DNA from: Allacma fusca
Taxonomy: Eukaryota; Arthropoda; Collembola; Symphypleona; Sminthuridae
Direction of reading: 5' to 3'
Assembly (NCBI GenBank): GCA_947179485.1
Contig: OX359246.1
Location: 54,849,632 to 54,913,631 of the forward strand
Length of the DNA stretch: 64,000 nucleotides
This document shows, piece by piece, positions 13,096-26,143 of the stretch. The translations under genes were made by a program, and so were the position numbers. The number at the start of each line of letters is the position of its first letter. The first letter of the stretch is position 1. The notes under the pieces are model-generated. The model searched no databases. It saw nothing but the letters and a program-made list of their open reading frames with translations, and had not been told where the DNA came from.

Positions 13096-14662
13096 CTTAC
13101 ACAGACTTAAGCAAATACTATTGAGGAAATAAGTAAGGCTTCATCAGTTATATTCTTTGCTAGCTAAGTTAGGTCATATTTATTATACTGTACTAAAATA
13201 AATGTCCCGTGCATTTTGCATTGTTGTTTTTTGTATCATATACCTTACTGAAATACATTTTCGTAAGACGGACGCTTATGGTTCACAGGGATGTATATTT
13301 ATATGGGACATCTAGTTCATTTTATAATATTAAAATTATGTAAATACTTGAACTATCGTAAAAGTCAGAAAAATACCAAGATTCTCCCGGTAGGTAGAAT
13401 CTTGAATGACTTCAGTCAACTTCCTCACTTGCGTGTTAAAACTGAGGGGACCATATTGCTGATTCCATTCCTGATTACAAGTAGCATTTAAGACAAAAAA
13501 TTTAGTATAGTTTCTTTGAAACCGCTGGAAACTTTAGAGTTTTCTAAAAAGTTAAATTCAACAACATCAAACTATGAGCTGCAGCAACTTATTTTAGTTT
13601 GAAAAAAGTGTTAATTATATCAAATGACTAATATATTCGTGCAATTCTATAAATATTTCTACATGAAAATTCATGCAAACTTACCATCACATAAAAGGCA
13701 TTGTTGACTTATTACTATTGTAGCAAATTAGTTTGGCATTTTCCATATCAGAATACAGGTGTTCAATAACCTTTGCAGATCGAGATTCTCCATAATCATG
13801 TTGCACAACTGTGGAAGGTATTTTTTGTACAGAATTTTATAACAAATCTACTGGCATTCTTTTCAAAGCAAACGTAATGCTGAATGGAGCTATCAATGTC
13901 TTACCAAATTGATTTTTCTGCTTCCTTGTTATAATTTCTGGAAAAAGCTGGCGAACTACTTTGAATAATTTTTTCCTATCCATAATAAAATTCTGTACAA
14001 ACTTATTATATTTTACGGTTATGATTAAATCTTGAAGAACCCAAATGCGCAAAGGTTATTGAGTACGTTCTCAACGGCAATCTATCCCAGTGAAAGGGCA
14101 ATGTTGTTACTATTTTCAGGACCTCACTGCCACGTGCTTTATGAAATTACCTAAAGAAAATTCCAACTATACATGATAATGTTTACTAATTTTTATTTTG
14201 ACGGCATCGGCAACATTTAATTATTCATTTCAACATTCATTCGACCCATTATTCAAGAGTTGTGGTAACTTCAAGGAAGAGCATGATGAAACAGAAGTAA
14301 CTGTAAATACTTCCAGTCACCTCGCAGGTACATCCTAACTGTTTCTCCAAATTTAGATTTTTTCTACCGTATTTACCATTCAACAGAACGTTGCTCCTCT
14401 AACCAAAAGCACGTCACTTACTCCTGAACATTGATTAAGTGCACTGATACTACATACATATAATTGATAATTCATATGAACTTCTGGGAATTCTGTAAAA
14501 GTAGTTCACCCGTAAAAACCCACAATCAAGTTCAGCTCATTCAATATTTTCTTAGTTCTGGAATGTAATAAAATTATAACCTGAGAACCAGACACTTCGG
14601 TGGTAGAGAGATATACAGGCAGTGTGGTTTTAAATCGGACCGGAATTAAGTGAAAGTGCATC
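12316..14662. other. GMC2-GMC3 intergenic region
   Basis: About 2.3 kb. The first part is the GMC2 3' flank (duplicated after GMC3, apart from about 12410-12890, which is unique to this copy and framed by an imperfect inverted pair ATCCACCCCTGAT / ATCAGGGGTTGAT). The last 360 bp are the duplicated upstream region of GMC3. The middle, about 13100-14300, shows no gene I can support. Confidence 0.45.
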
Positions 14663-17600
14663 ATGAGTTGGGAAACGATAATTAATTACCGTTCACCGTT
14701 TTATCTAAAAATTGTAAAACTTTTATTGGTTTTTATAGTGCCAGCTTTAATCCAAAGGCATGTTGATAATTTGGAGCAAGAAGACTACGTGAATAATTAT
14801 AATGCAATTCATAACGAGAATAATGAAACGTATGATTTTATTATAGGTGAGACACGATAAGGTTTTTTCACTTGTCAATTTGTAGTTTATCATTTTTATC
14901 TATTTTGCTAGTTCCAAGCAAAAATATTATTTCTGTGATAACTGTAGAAATTGAGAACGGTTCCTGTCTCCATCGAATACGCTTGTTACGTATCTACGTT
15001 TACATAAGCAAATGTAAGAAATATTTACAAATGTTTCCATAATTTTAATGACACAGTTGGAGGTGGATCTGCGGGATCAGTGGTGGCGAACAGACTCTCA
15101 GCTCCCCCTAACAGGTACAAAGTTCTTCTTCTGGAAGCCGGAGGGGACCCCGTCTGGGTGGCTTTCATGCCTGGTTATGATGTTGTCTGTGCAAATAATC
15201 CTGGCATTGACTGGATGTACAAAAGTGTGCCCCAAACTACAAGTTGCTTCTCATGCCATAATAAGGTAAATACATCCTAAGCTAATTTTATTTACTGCCG
15301 GAACGAATTTCCTACTTACCTTTGGAAATCCCTGGAATTTTATTTGCTAAGTTACTGTAGCATAAAAATTTAATGCTTTAAATGTCAGAGTCAAAATTGT
15401 TTGAACTTTTCCACAGCAAATAGGAGTTTGGAGAGGACTGGGTCTCGGTGGTACATCTAAAATTAACTTCCTTGTGTACAACCGGGGAAACTCTCGCTGT
15501 TTTGACGAATGGGCAGCAATTGTTGGAGATCAAAGCTGGAGTTATAAAAATGTCCTGAGTTACTTCATGAAGTCAGAGGATTATGATGGGAACTACCCTA
15601 ATGGTATGCAATAATAAAATATATGATATAAAAACCTTTATTGGTGTAGTAACAAGTTTATTTAAATTGGTTTAGCGTCCGTGCATGGTTGTGGTGGAGA
15701 GTTCCCCGTTGGGAAAGCAAAAAACATACCAGGAATGGATTACTTCCTCCCAGCAATTCGGCAAAGTGGAATGGTAGAGCAGGATATTAATGCAAATCAG
15801 ACTAATGGTAAGCATATTACTTATTTGACAATAGCGTACAAGTTCAAATGAAATTATGATAATAATAATTACTATTATTAGCAATATACATAAGTGCATA
15901 GTAGAAATAAATTTAATCTTCTACTTACGGTGTTTACAGCGTTTATGAAAATGGATCAGACCTCATTGGAAAGCACTCGTTGGAGTACATATCTGGGTTT
16001 TCTTAAACCAATCCTAGGAAGGAAAAACTTACGTATTAAGCGCTACGCAGTGGTTAAAAAGGTAAATTTTACCTGAAAGTATTCATGGGGAAAAAATAAC
16101 TACAAGATCAAACAAGAAAACAGTAAACAAAATTAAGCGTGAATACAAAGGAGTTTGTGAAGATCTATGAAATAATCCCGTGAATAATTACTATCAATGT
16201 TACAGCTAATTTTCAGTCCAACAAATCCAACGGTTGTCATTGGAGTGGAATACTTTTGGCATAAACAGACAAAGTTTGTTTTTGCATCCAGGGAGGTCAT
16301 TCTTTCCGCGGGAAGCTATAATTCAGCAAAAATTTTATTGCTATCAGGCGTTGGACCCAAGGAAGATTTAATTCCGCTCGGAGTACGTTTACCTTTTAAC
16401 TTTGTATGTGTTGCTTCCTTAGAAGCAACAATTTTCATGGGTCTCGGCATGTTTTTCTTTCTGAGGATCTCCGTTATCGTAGCATTTAGCATGTTTATGG
16501 GTGTTAGTAACATGATTCGTTGAAAATAGATACCAGTAGTGAAGGATCTGCCCGTTGGGAAGAATTTACAAGATCATCCAACAACTATATTCACGGTTAC
16601 ATTCAACAAATCCTACACTTCTGAAGTATTTGAACGGGACGTTATCCCCGGCGTTTTGACGGAGTACATGTACCCTCCTAGATACGGCAAAGAAATTCAT
16701 AGTGAGTATAGTCTGGGCATAAATCTATACTCTCTAAAACAGTAAACAACAGCGGTACTAACACAATTTGTAACTTAAATAGATTACTTCGATGGAAATT
16801 ACCTCTTGGCAACTGGTTATATCTCTACAAGCCACAATGATGATGTGCATTTTCCTGATATAGAAATGTTCATTATGAACTTAGGAACTTCTCACATAAC
16901 CCCAATAATCTGGCAGCGACTCCTAAACATCCAAGATAATGCAATAGGTAAGGTCAACTTTATTATTGCTTCATATAGATAATTGCAACAGATAGTGTAT
17001 AATAAGTTCTGCTTTAAAATATTGTATTATCATCGAATGAGGATATTAGAAATAAATTAACCTAGTCACTCTTAACTGTGAGATTCCGTAAACTGCGAAC
17101 TTTATCAGCTGTAATATAGTAAGTTCGTCTGATTCTTGATTGTTTAATGCGATTGACAAACTTCAAAATTTCAGAAACTTTTCTGGCTCCTTGGGAAGGT
17201 CTTGATGGCAATATGGTTTTGATATCACTTATGAAACCTTGGAGCGTCGGATATGTCACTCTGAACGGAACGGATCCATTGAATCCCCCCATCATCAACC
17301 CCAATTTACTTAGTGATTATACTGATTCTGATATCAAGCGTATGGCTGAGGGTATGAAATTTATGGTGGACTTCTACGAGAATACACCCTCATACCGATC
17401 TATAAATGCGCGATTGGTTCCGGTGCATTGGCCAGGCTGTCATCACCTGCCGTTTAAAAGTCTCAAGTACTATGAATGTTACATTCGACATGTTACCTTC
17501 ACTTTGTGGCACCCTGCAGGAACTTGCAAAATGGGAAGGAGAGATGATCCGACAGCTGTTGTTGATTCCAGATTAAGGTATATGACCTTCAGCAGCTTCC

Positions 17601-18300
17601 GTATTTTAAATACTAATTTGTTGACGTTTCCTTTTAATTTTCAGTTAACTTATTAACATTGCTATGAATATTTCAGGGTTCGGGGTTTGAAAAACATCCG
17701 TGTGGTTGATAATTCGATTATGCCAAAAGTCACGAATGGAAACACCAACGCTCCCGCCGTAATGATTGGCGAAAAAGGATCCGATATGATAATTCAAGAC
17801 TCGTATGGTGTCACCAGGCCACCTCGAAGTAAGGAGAGATGTGACTTCGACAGATTCCACCGCACGGAGCTTTAGATTGACAAGAATTAGTTAGATATTT
17901 ATCTACTCGTAATAGTCCTTATTACAAGATGATGCTGTAGTACAAGCATAGTGTAGTATACAGGAAAAGTAATAAAAGTTTATTCACCTCTTAAATGTGA
18001 AAATAGATCATATTATTTTCTTGGATCATTTTCCAAGTTGAATGAATCTGTTTTTAAACGATTTCCAAAACCGTGTAAAAAACGTTAATAGTTATAAAGG
18101 CAAATGTTGATAAACATTTTGTGGTAACTTAATCACATTAGTGTTGTAAATCATGTTACGAAATTAAATATAACTTGTGTGTATATGTTCGTATATATTT
18201 TGTATTTCTCAGCATGGAAAATAAATATTTTCTGGACTATAATGTTTTTTTTTTGTCCGCCCGAATTGGCTCAACTAAAACAAGTTTTTTTAAAAATACA
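14301..18300 (+). repeat. Tandem duplication unit B (GMC3 with flanks)
   Basis: Second copy of the unit described at 8905-13095. Introns 1, 6 and 9 are nearly the same as in copy A, whereas introns 2, 3 and 5 have little visible similarity. Confidence 0.7.
14663..17875 (+). CDS. GMC3: GMC oxidoreductase, 10 exons, C-terminal RTEL
   Basis: Exons: 14663-14846, 15057-15265, 15417-15603, 15676-15807, 15940-16061, 16206-16382, 16530-16701, 16783-16947, 17175-17577, 17677-17875; 649 aa, every exon the same length as in GMC2. The Rossmann motif VGGGSAG at 62-68, His562, Asn606 and the RTEL C-terminus are all kept. The extra intron that splits the 568-nt exon is also present (16948-17174, 227 bp versus 91 bp in GMC2). 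Substitutions relative to GMC2 are scattered and the frame is open throughout, so both copies look functional. Confidence 0.94.
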
Positions 18301-18741
18301 CGCGTACATAAACTAAATAAAATATTTATATGTTTATGTATATAATTATAACACTTGAAACGTTATCAGTTTCCTAGAAAGCTAAATCCAGCAAGCTTAC
18401 ATGAACTAGAAGGAGCTATTGCTAGTTCCTGGGGTTTGAAAAAAGGCAAGCATACAAAAATGGTTACCATATTTGCCTGATTTTAAAATGTACTTGTAGG
18501 TAATAACAAATACCAAGCCTCAGGTATAAAAAGGTATCTCTTATATGTTACTAATATAACAGTTGCTAATATTAGCCCCTTGGAAGGATTTATATTTTCA
18601 GCAACTCGCTGCTACTTGCTTTGTAAAAATCATGTAAGTAAGTCCAGCTAGTAATCACCATTGTTAATTATTGTTAATTTCCCGGCACTGACAACATTTT
18701 CGCCCGTTATTCAACAGTTAATAGGTAACTTCAGGACGAAG
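17876..18741. other. GMC3-GMC4 intergenic region
   Basis: Begins with the duplicated 3' flank of GMC3 (to about 18300), then unique AT-rich DNA leading to GMC4. No gene or repeat recognised. The frame of GMC4 exon 1 is open upstream to 18661, but the neighbours' N-termini favour the ATG at 18742. Confidence 0.4.
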
Positions 18742-21700
18742 ATGGTGCTCCCATATTTGTTTGACTACAATAACGTAAAATACGTTGCAATACTCCGATA
18801 TTTGATGGTATTTGCACTACCTTACCTTATTAAACGCCATGTTGAGATTCTACGACAAGAAGACTATGTGGACCATTTTCAGCAAATCAATTATGGGGAC
18901 AATAGGACGTATGACTTCATCATTGGTGAGTACATTTAATATACCTAATTAAATCGAAGTATTAAATTTTATAATGAATTGATTGCTAGTGCATTGATAC
19001 CACTTAGCTATGTATTGTATTTACAATAATTTTGTACTTAATTTTGTATTTTTTTTCTAGTCGGAGCAAGTCCGTCAGGCTCTGTCCTTGCCAATCGACT
19101 TTCAGCTCCACCCAATAATTATAATGTGTTACTTCTGGAGGCAGGAGGGGATCCAATTTGGTCAGAATACTACCCGGGCTTCGACATATTCTGCCCAAAT
19201 TCACCCGGCATTGATTGGGAGTATTTCAGTGTTCCACAAAGGAATTGCTGTTTGTCTTGCAAAGGAGGGGTTAGTTTGATTGCCAAATATATTCCATAAT
19301 TCCTTTACTATCTAATGAAAATCTCATTTACAATAAAATTATTATTTCAACAGAGATTAGGGTCATGGAGAGGACTCGGTCTTGGGGGAACTGGGGCTAT
19401 AAACTTTTTGATTTACAATCGGGGAAATCCAAAGGTGTTTGACAATTGGGCTGAAAGGACAGGGGACAAAAGTTGGAGCTATGACAGTGTTCTCAGTTAT
19501 TTTAAGAAGTCAGAAAATTACTCTGGAAACTATCCGAATCGTATGATCATGCTTTTTAAAACTGTAATGGTTGTAGATTTAGTCTCCTAAACCATTCACA
19601 CAGTCAGGAGGATCTACTATAACAATTTTTATTATGTTTTTAACAAATAGCGGCATTTCACGGTTGTGGAGGTGAGTTTCCTGTTGGAAAAATCTCACAT
19701 TTGCCCGGACTGGAATATTTCCTTCCTGCCATTAGAGAAAATGGATACGTGGAACAAGATATAAATCAAAACCAGACTTTATGTATGTTGAAAATGATCA
19801 ACATTCTAAATATAATAATTCCTTGTGAAATAGGATAATCAATTCAGTTTTATTTATTTAATCTTACAGCATTCATGAGGATGGACATAAACAGTTTGGA
19901 CGGCATTAGATCCAATGGATACTTTGGATTCCTGAAACCAATATTGGGTCGTAAGAACTTGCATATCCACCGTTACTCCTTTGCCACTAAGGTAAACACA
20001 TGTCATTACAGTTAATCATAAAATCCACCCGTACAGACCTTTGCATCTAGGATGAAAGATATTATTAGCATGTTTTGTACATTACAGATACTATTTGATC
20101 CACTTAATCCCACCAGAGCCATTGGAGTTGAATATTACCGGCATAACAAAATCAAATTTGCTTTCGCAACCAAAGAAGTGATTGTTTCTGCTGGAGCTTA
20201 CAATTCTCCCAAACTATTGATGCTGTCCGGAATCGGACCTAAAGGGGATTTGACAGAGTTAGGAGTAGGTTCTATGCTTTTTCATAGTATTTTTTTTTAT
20301 TGAAATAATTACCAATTGGTTTGATCAAATTTTTAAAAATAGATACTTATCACAAGTGCTCTTATTTTGGGCAAAGACTTGTAGTTTAGAATGACTGTGA
20401 ATATGTTTTGTTGGAAAATACACAAGTTTAAATAATTATATGATATGGTATTACAGATACCCGTTTTGAAAGATTTACCAGTTGGAAAGCGCCTCCAGGA
20501 TCACCCAACCACCTTGTTTGCAGTCATCTTCAATAAATCATATTCATCCGAAGTTGTAGAGAGAGATGCTATTAATGGAGTTTTAATCGAGTCTCTTTAT
20601 CCTCGTAGATATACCCAAGGTAAACGCTTCTCATACAAAAATACATGATTCGATTATGTGAAATAGGGGTGAGTATAACGAGACAACGAGACGAGAATCT
20701 CGTTTATCTCGCTCTTTATTCATCAACGAGACAGTACGAGACATCTCGCTTTATTTAACGAGAATATCGTTTGCAATTAAATCTTGTTGAAGCACATATC
20801 AAAAAGAAAAATAGGGTTTTTCGTTATACCATTTTGTCAATTAAGACATTTTGCAGTTCTTGGTGCTAGCTTTTATTGCTGTAGGTCTTCATAAATTCTT
20901 TTCAAGACTTCCATGTTTTCACATTTTATGGTCCAAACCCAAAAATAAATATTTTGCGACTTGGGATTGTTCTGATTTGTGAAATTAAACAAATTTGTAT
21001 GTTCTTTCACCAGAATTTGTGCAGGCTACAATTAAATTGCATATATTTCAACACAAAAACCATGTTTTTGCCCTGTCTCGTTTGTCTCGTGCGTTGCTTA
21101 CTCTCGCTACTCTCGTTCTCAAAATATCTCGTTCTCGTATTTTTTTCAGAAACGAGAACGAGACAAACGAGAATTTCAAAACCAACGAGATACTCACCCC
21201 TAATGTGAAAGCATCCATGATGCAGTTGTGAGTACATTTGTAATCATCGTTTATTTTATTATTAATTTCTAAGGTTTTTTTGACGGAAACAACCTATTCG
21301 GAACGGGGTTCTTCTCGACAAAATACAATGAGGATGTGAGTTTCCCCGACGTTGAGGCTTACATGATGTACTTAGGACTTTCTCATGTGACACCTATCAT
21401 CTGGTCAAAGCTACTTAATACCCATGATGAACTGTTTGCAAGTCTGATCGAATCTTACGAGGGAATGGATGGCAATATGGCATTGGTGTCTTTAATGAGG
21501 ACGCAGAGCTACGGATATGTTGCTCTAAATGGGACAAACCCTTTTAATCCCCCCATTATTGATACGAATCTATTCAGTGATCCTGATAACATGGACATTA
21601 AGAGATTGGTTGAAGGAATGAAATTAATGGTCGAATTTTACGAAAACTCTACAACTTACCAGTCCATTGGCGCGAGGCTTCTTCCCGTTCCTTGGCCTGG

Positions 21701-22146
21701 CTGTGAAAAGTTTGTATTTAAAAGTTTGGAGTACTATGAATGCTACATCCGACACTTGACCTTTACATTGTGGCATGCGGCGGGGACTTGTAAGATGGGA
21801 AGGGCTGATGACCCGATGGCTGTGGTCGACACTCGTTTAAGGTATGCATGCGCGTTAATTTATTCTTGTGAATTTATGTTTTTGCTTTAGATTTTAATGC
21901 ACGAATACATTTTTCCAGACTTATTATTTTTAAACTTTTTGCCTTAGGGTACTAGGAATACAAAACGTTCGTGTCGTGGATACCTCTATCATGCCAAGAA
22001 TTACGAATGGAAACACAAATGCTCCGGCTCTAATGATTGGTGAAAAGGCGGCGGATATGATCATCCGGGACAACGGTGGATTTACAGTATTTCCGGGTAG
22101 CCAAGCACCTTGTCCCATACCCATACACTTAAGAGATGAGTTTTAA
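18742..22146 (+). CDS. GMC4: GMC oxidoreductase with altered FAD motif, C-terminal RDEF
   Basis: Exons: 18742-18925, 19061-19269, 19354-19540, 19651-19782, 19870-19991, 20088-20264, 20457-20619, 21274-21841, 21948-22146; 646 aa. Catalytic His559 (HAAGTC) and Asn603 (GNTNAP) are present, as are RGLGLGGTG and the downstream LLLEAGG ribose-binding segment. The glycine motif after strand 1 reads VGASPSG instead of VGGGSAG: the central Gly of GxGxxG is Ser, with a Pro after it, which should weaken or change dinucleotide binding. All splice sites are good and the frame is intact, so this is not an obvious pseudogene. Intron 7 (20620-21273) carries a hAT-like element. The C-terminus is HLRDEF, one residue from RDEL. 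AATAAA at 22261 is a likely polyA signal. Confidence 0.92.
20664..21202 (+). mobile_element. hAT-like non-autonomous element (CGAGA-rich), in GMC4 intron 7
   Basis: 539 bp with terminal inverted repeats TAGGGGTGAGTAT and an 8-bp target duplication ATGTGAAA at 20656-20663 and 21203-21210, which fits the hAT consensus nTnnnnAn. Both ends are dense with GAGAC/CGAGA words (and complements CTCGT/GTCTC); the centre is ordinary AT-rich DNA with no transposase. It lies wholly inside the intron and leaves the splice sites intact. A second copy, reversed, is at 53849-54350. Confidence 0.85.
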
Positions 22147-23237
22147 GTGTAGACATGGTTGAATGAATTTGTTTAGATATATAAACAACATGTTCATAAA
22201 ATAATAATTGCAATTGTAATAACTTCATGTTCAATGTAGTCTCTCCTTAATTTTTGCTAAAATAAAAGGCATACTGTGTACAATTTATAGCGTAGCGTTT
22301 GTCTCCTGTATATTATTTTATACTTGAATAAATATATTTAAATGTGCATATGCATTCAGTATTTACTTTATGGAGGGCATACTAATGTATGTAAGTACTA
22401 TTATATGGAAATCATCAGGTGGTAGTGCATAATTTAACATCATGGTAGTTAAAGGCAACTTAGTTGCGAAATGAATTCAAGGGAACTTGAGTAAAATATC
22501 TTGACCAAGATTTCAAGATAAAAAGAATGTTAAACCTGATATTCACTAAGTTCATATCATACGCTGTAAATATTGTGCATCTTTATTTGTTGGATGATTT
22601 GCGAAATCCTACGCAGCTCAAAATAGTTTTTAAAAAATGTTCTAAAATTTTAGGGACCACAAGATTTTGAAATCTGAAAAAATAGAGAAAGTATGAATTA
22701 ACCTTACAGGAATTTTTATTCTGGATTTCTGCTACCCATAATAGAGAACCAAGTTAATCACCTGCTATTGCCCTGTTCATTTTGAATACCAACATTACTA
22801 TACAAAACAATGAAAAGTGAATGTGTAGGATTTGTGCCCGTCAAAAAGTATTCACAGCAGGTACAGCTAAAAAAATGTACACCCTTTCTTTAATTAAATG
22901 CCACCTGTGAATTAAAGAAAGCGACAGAGCTAATTTAAGGTACACGTTGCCAATGAACTCTTAAACCGGACATTTACGCCCAAAAATAGGTCCATCGAGT
23001 TTTTTCAATGTGAAATGGAGTTCACAAATAGAATAGGTATTTTTGTTCGTTGAAAATTTCTCCATAAAATGTTCTCGTAAATAAAAACATGATTTTACTA
23101 GCTCACAGAATCCTGACGAGCAAACATACATGGTTTAAAAGTTCAACCTAAAATTTCAATTCAAAAAGTCAAATTTCATTCCGCTTTCGAATAACTCAAG
23201 ATTATACAGTAGCTGTAGAGTAAAATTGTAACTCACA
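22147..23237. other. GMC4-GMC5 intergenic region
   Basis: About 1.1 kb of AT-rich DNA with the GMC4 polyA signal at 22261. No coding segment, RNA gene or repeat recognised. Confidence 0.45.
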
Positions 23238-26143
23238 ATGTTGCAATACCTTATAAACTACAACGCTCCGGAGTATCTATCTCTCCTTAGATATTTATTT
23301 TCCTTGGCTGTGCCATTTCTAGTGCTACGTCAAGTTGAGATTTTCCGTCAGGAAGACTACGTGAATAACTATATCGAAATCACTACAAATGTCACAGAAA
23401 TTTACGACTTTATTATAGGTAATTTTAAAAACTAATTAAATCTTGAAATTCTATACTTTTTCAATTATTTCAAGTTTCAGTAAAATAATTTCTAGCTTCG
23501 TGTAGTAGATAACGATAATAACTATTTTACCTTGCAGTCGGTGGAGGAACCTCAGGTGCCGTACTTGCAAATCGGCTTACAACCCTTCCTAATAAGTACA
23601 GGGTTTTAGTCTTGGAAGCTGGTAACGACCCTCCATGGATCTCCTATTACACTGGATATGATATTTTTGCTCCAAATAACCAGGGCTTGGATTGGAAGTA
23701 TCTCAGTCAGCCCCAAAGGAATTGTTGCTTGTCGTGTTTTGGAGGGGTAAATAAAAATTCTAAAATATATTATTAATATTATGCTGTATTGAAGATTCTA
23801 AAATCTATATTTTGAGTAACCTCGATAAATTATTGCTCAAGAGCAAAACTCGTAACCAGGTTATAATTTTTTTTACAGAGAACAGGCGCATGGCGGGGTC
23901 TAGGCTTAGGAGGCTCTTCCTTAGTAAATTTTGGGGTCTACAATCGGGGAAATCCGGGAGTCTTTGACCAATGGGCTGACATCGCAGGTGACCGTAGTTG
24001 GAGATACGAATTTTTGCTCCCGTATTTCAAAAAATCTGAGAACTACTCCGGGAATTACCCAAATCGTAAGTACAAACTTGGATTGTTTCCTCCATATTTT
24101 GTAGACGTTTTCATTGGCAATCATTGTTTTGTATTTGATGATAATAGAGGAATAATTTAATTTTAAAAAAGTTCAATTTTTGATATCTGATTTCTACAGC
24201 TTTGTTTCACGGTTGTGGGGGTGAAATGGGTATCGATAAAAACCTGCATACCCCAGGATTGGAGTACTTCTTACCAGCTATCCGTGACCATAAGTTGACA
24301 GAGCAGGACGTTAATGTCAATCAAACTAATAGTAAGTAAACAAGTTGTAATTAATGTGCACATTTATGAACAATTTTTGTAGCGTTTCTAAGATTGCTCA
24401 TGAAAGGACAAAAGGTAATAATTTATCCTTTCGCATTTTTTTTAGCATTTATGCGAACGGACCAAACCTCTATGGCTGGCGTTCGATCAAATACTTACCT
24501 TTCCTTTTTGCTACCTATCCTGGGTCGGAAGAACTTACACATTAATAGAAATTCTATTGTGACCAAGGTAAGTGTATACAATGCTATTATATATCGATAA
24601 ACTGATCCTACTTAAACGATAAATAACGTTTTCATTAAATGTGATTGAAAGTAAATATTTTTTGTCTAAATACAGCTCCTGTATGACCCACTAATTCCAA
24701 ACAAAGTTTGTGGTGTTGAGTACATTCGCTTCAACTATACCAAAAAAGCATATGCTACAAGGGAAGTAATTTTATCAGCCGGGGCTTTCAATTCTCCAAA
24801 AATTTTGATGTTATCAGGAATTGGACCAAAAGGGGATCTGATGGAATTGAATGTACGTAATCTTTTTTTTACGTACAGAACTCTTATGAATATTTATAAA
24901 AGGAAAAACTTAAAAACAATATCCCAGTTGATATGATTTTAACAATGAATATAACATATTTTATATATTTAGATCTCCGTTGTGAAAGACCTACCTGTTG
25001 GGAAGAAAATGCAAGATCATCCTGCAACTTTGTTCCCCATAGTTTTTGATAAACCAAATACATCCCTCCTGTATGAGCGAGATGTGATTCCAGGCGTTTT
25101 GACAAATGCTTTATATCCTCCAATTTTTACTCAAGGTTAGACCACTTCCCCAAAATTGCTTTGTTTGTAGTATCCTTGAATTGCTACATTTTGCTCATTT
25201 AAATACTCTCAGCGTTTTGAAATTTTCAAAGCGAATGGTTTTTGGAAAATCATATTAATTCCAATGAATTTTCCTTATATGTAGGTTTCTTCCAAGGAAA
25301 TAATGTCATGGGCGTGGGCTACCATTCTACCAAGTACAATGACGATGCTACCTTCCCCGACATTGAAGGACTTTTCATTTACTTAGGAGTGTCTCACCTT
25401 TCCCCATCCATCTTAGAGCATTTGCTAAATATTGACCGCGACCTTTTCCATGCTGTACAGAAGTTGTATGAGGGTAGGGATGGCAACATGGTTCTAGTCT
25501 CTCTGACCCGGCCTTCAAGTGTAGGTTATGTTTGTCTGAATGGGACGAATCCCTTGAACAATCCTATTATTAATCCCAACTTGTACACTGACCTGGATGA
25601 CATGGACATCAAGAGAATGGTCCAGGGTATGAAGTACATGGTGGACTTTTACGAAAACTCAACTGCTTACAAATCAATCGGAGCTCGTTTAATACCTGTC
25701 CCATGGCCTGGTTGTCATAAACTTTTATTCAAGAGTTTGGAATACTACGAGTGCTACATCCGACACGTTACCTTTACCCAATGGCATGCCTGTGGGACCT
25801 GCAGAATGGGCAAGGTTGACGATCGAACTGCAGTTGTTGATTCAAGACTGAGGTAAACACTTTATCCTTTATACATTTTCAAGTATTTATTTAAATAATC
25901 AGGATTTCTGTAGAATCTTAACATGGGGTTGTCTGTTCTTACAGAGTACATGGGGTTCTCAACCTGCGAGTTGTGGATACCTCGATCATGCCTAGGGTTC
26001 CCAATGGAAACACCATGGCATCCGCTGTTATGATTGCAGAGAAGGCAGCTGATATGATTATCCGAGACCATGGTGGAGTCACAAGGATCCCGGGGAGCCA
26101 AGAACCTTGTCCTATTCCGTTCCATTTGAGAGACGAGCTATAA
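23238..26143 (+). CDS. GMC5: GMC oxidoreductase with C-terminal RDEL
   Basis: Exons: 23238-23418, 23538-23746, 23879-24065, 24200-24331, 24446-24567, 24676-24852, 24973-25135, 25285-25852, 25945-26143; 645 aa. Rossmann motif VGGGTSG from residue 61, RGLGLGGSS in exon 3, catalytic His558 (in HACGTC) and Asn602 (in GNTMAS; the usual NTNAP is changed after the first Asn). The protein ends HLRDEL, and RDEL is a recognised KDEL-type ER retrieval signal. With the hydrophobic N-terminal segment ([14 protein letters not shown], about residues 15-28) this suggests a resident of the ER lumen. AATAAA at 26266 follows the stop. Closest in structure to GMC4 (same 163-nt exon 7 and 568-nt exon 8). Confidence 0.94.

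Noticed and set aside
13837..14052. 71-codon minus-strand ORF between GMC2 and GMC3
   Set aside because: AT-rich, starts without context and has no recognisable similarity; not enough for a gene call.
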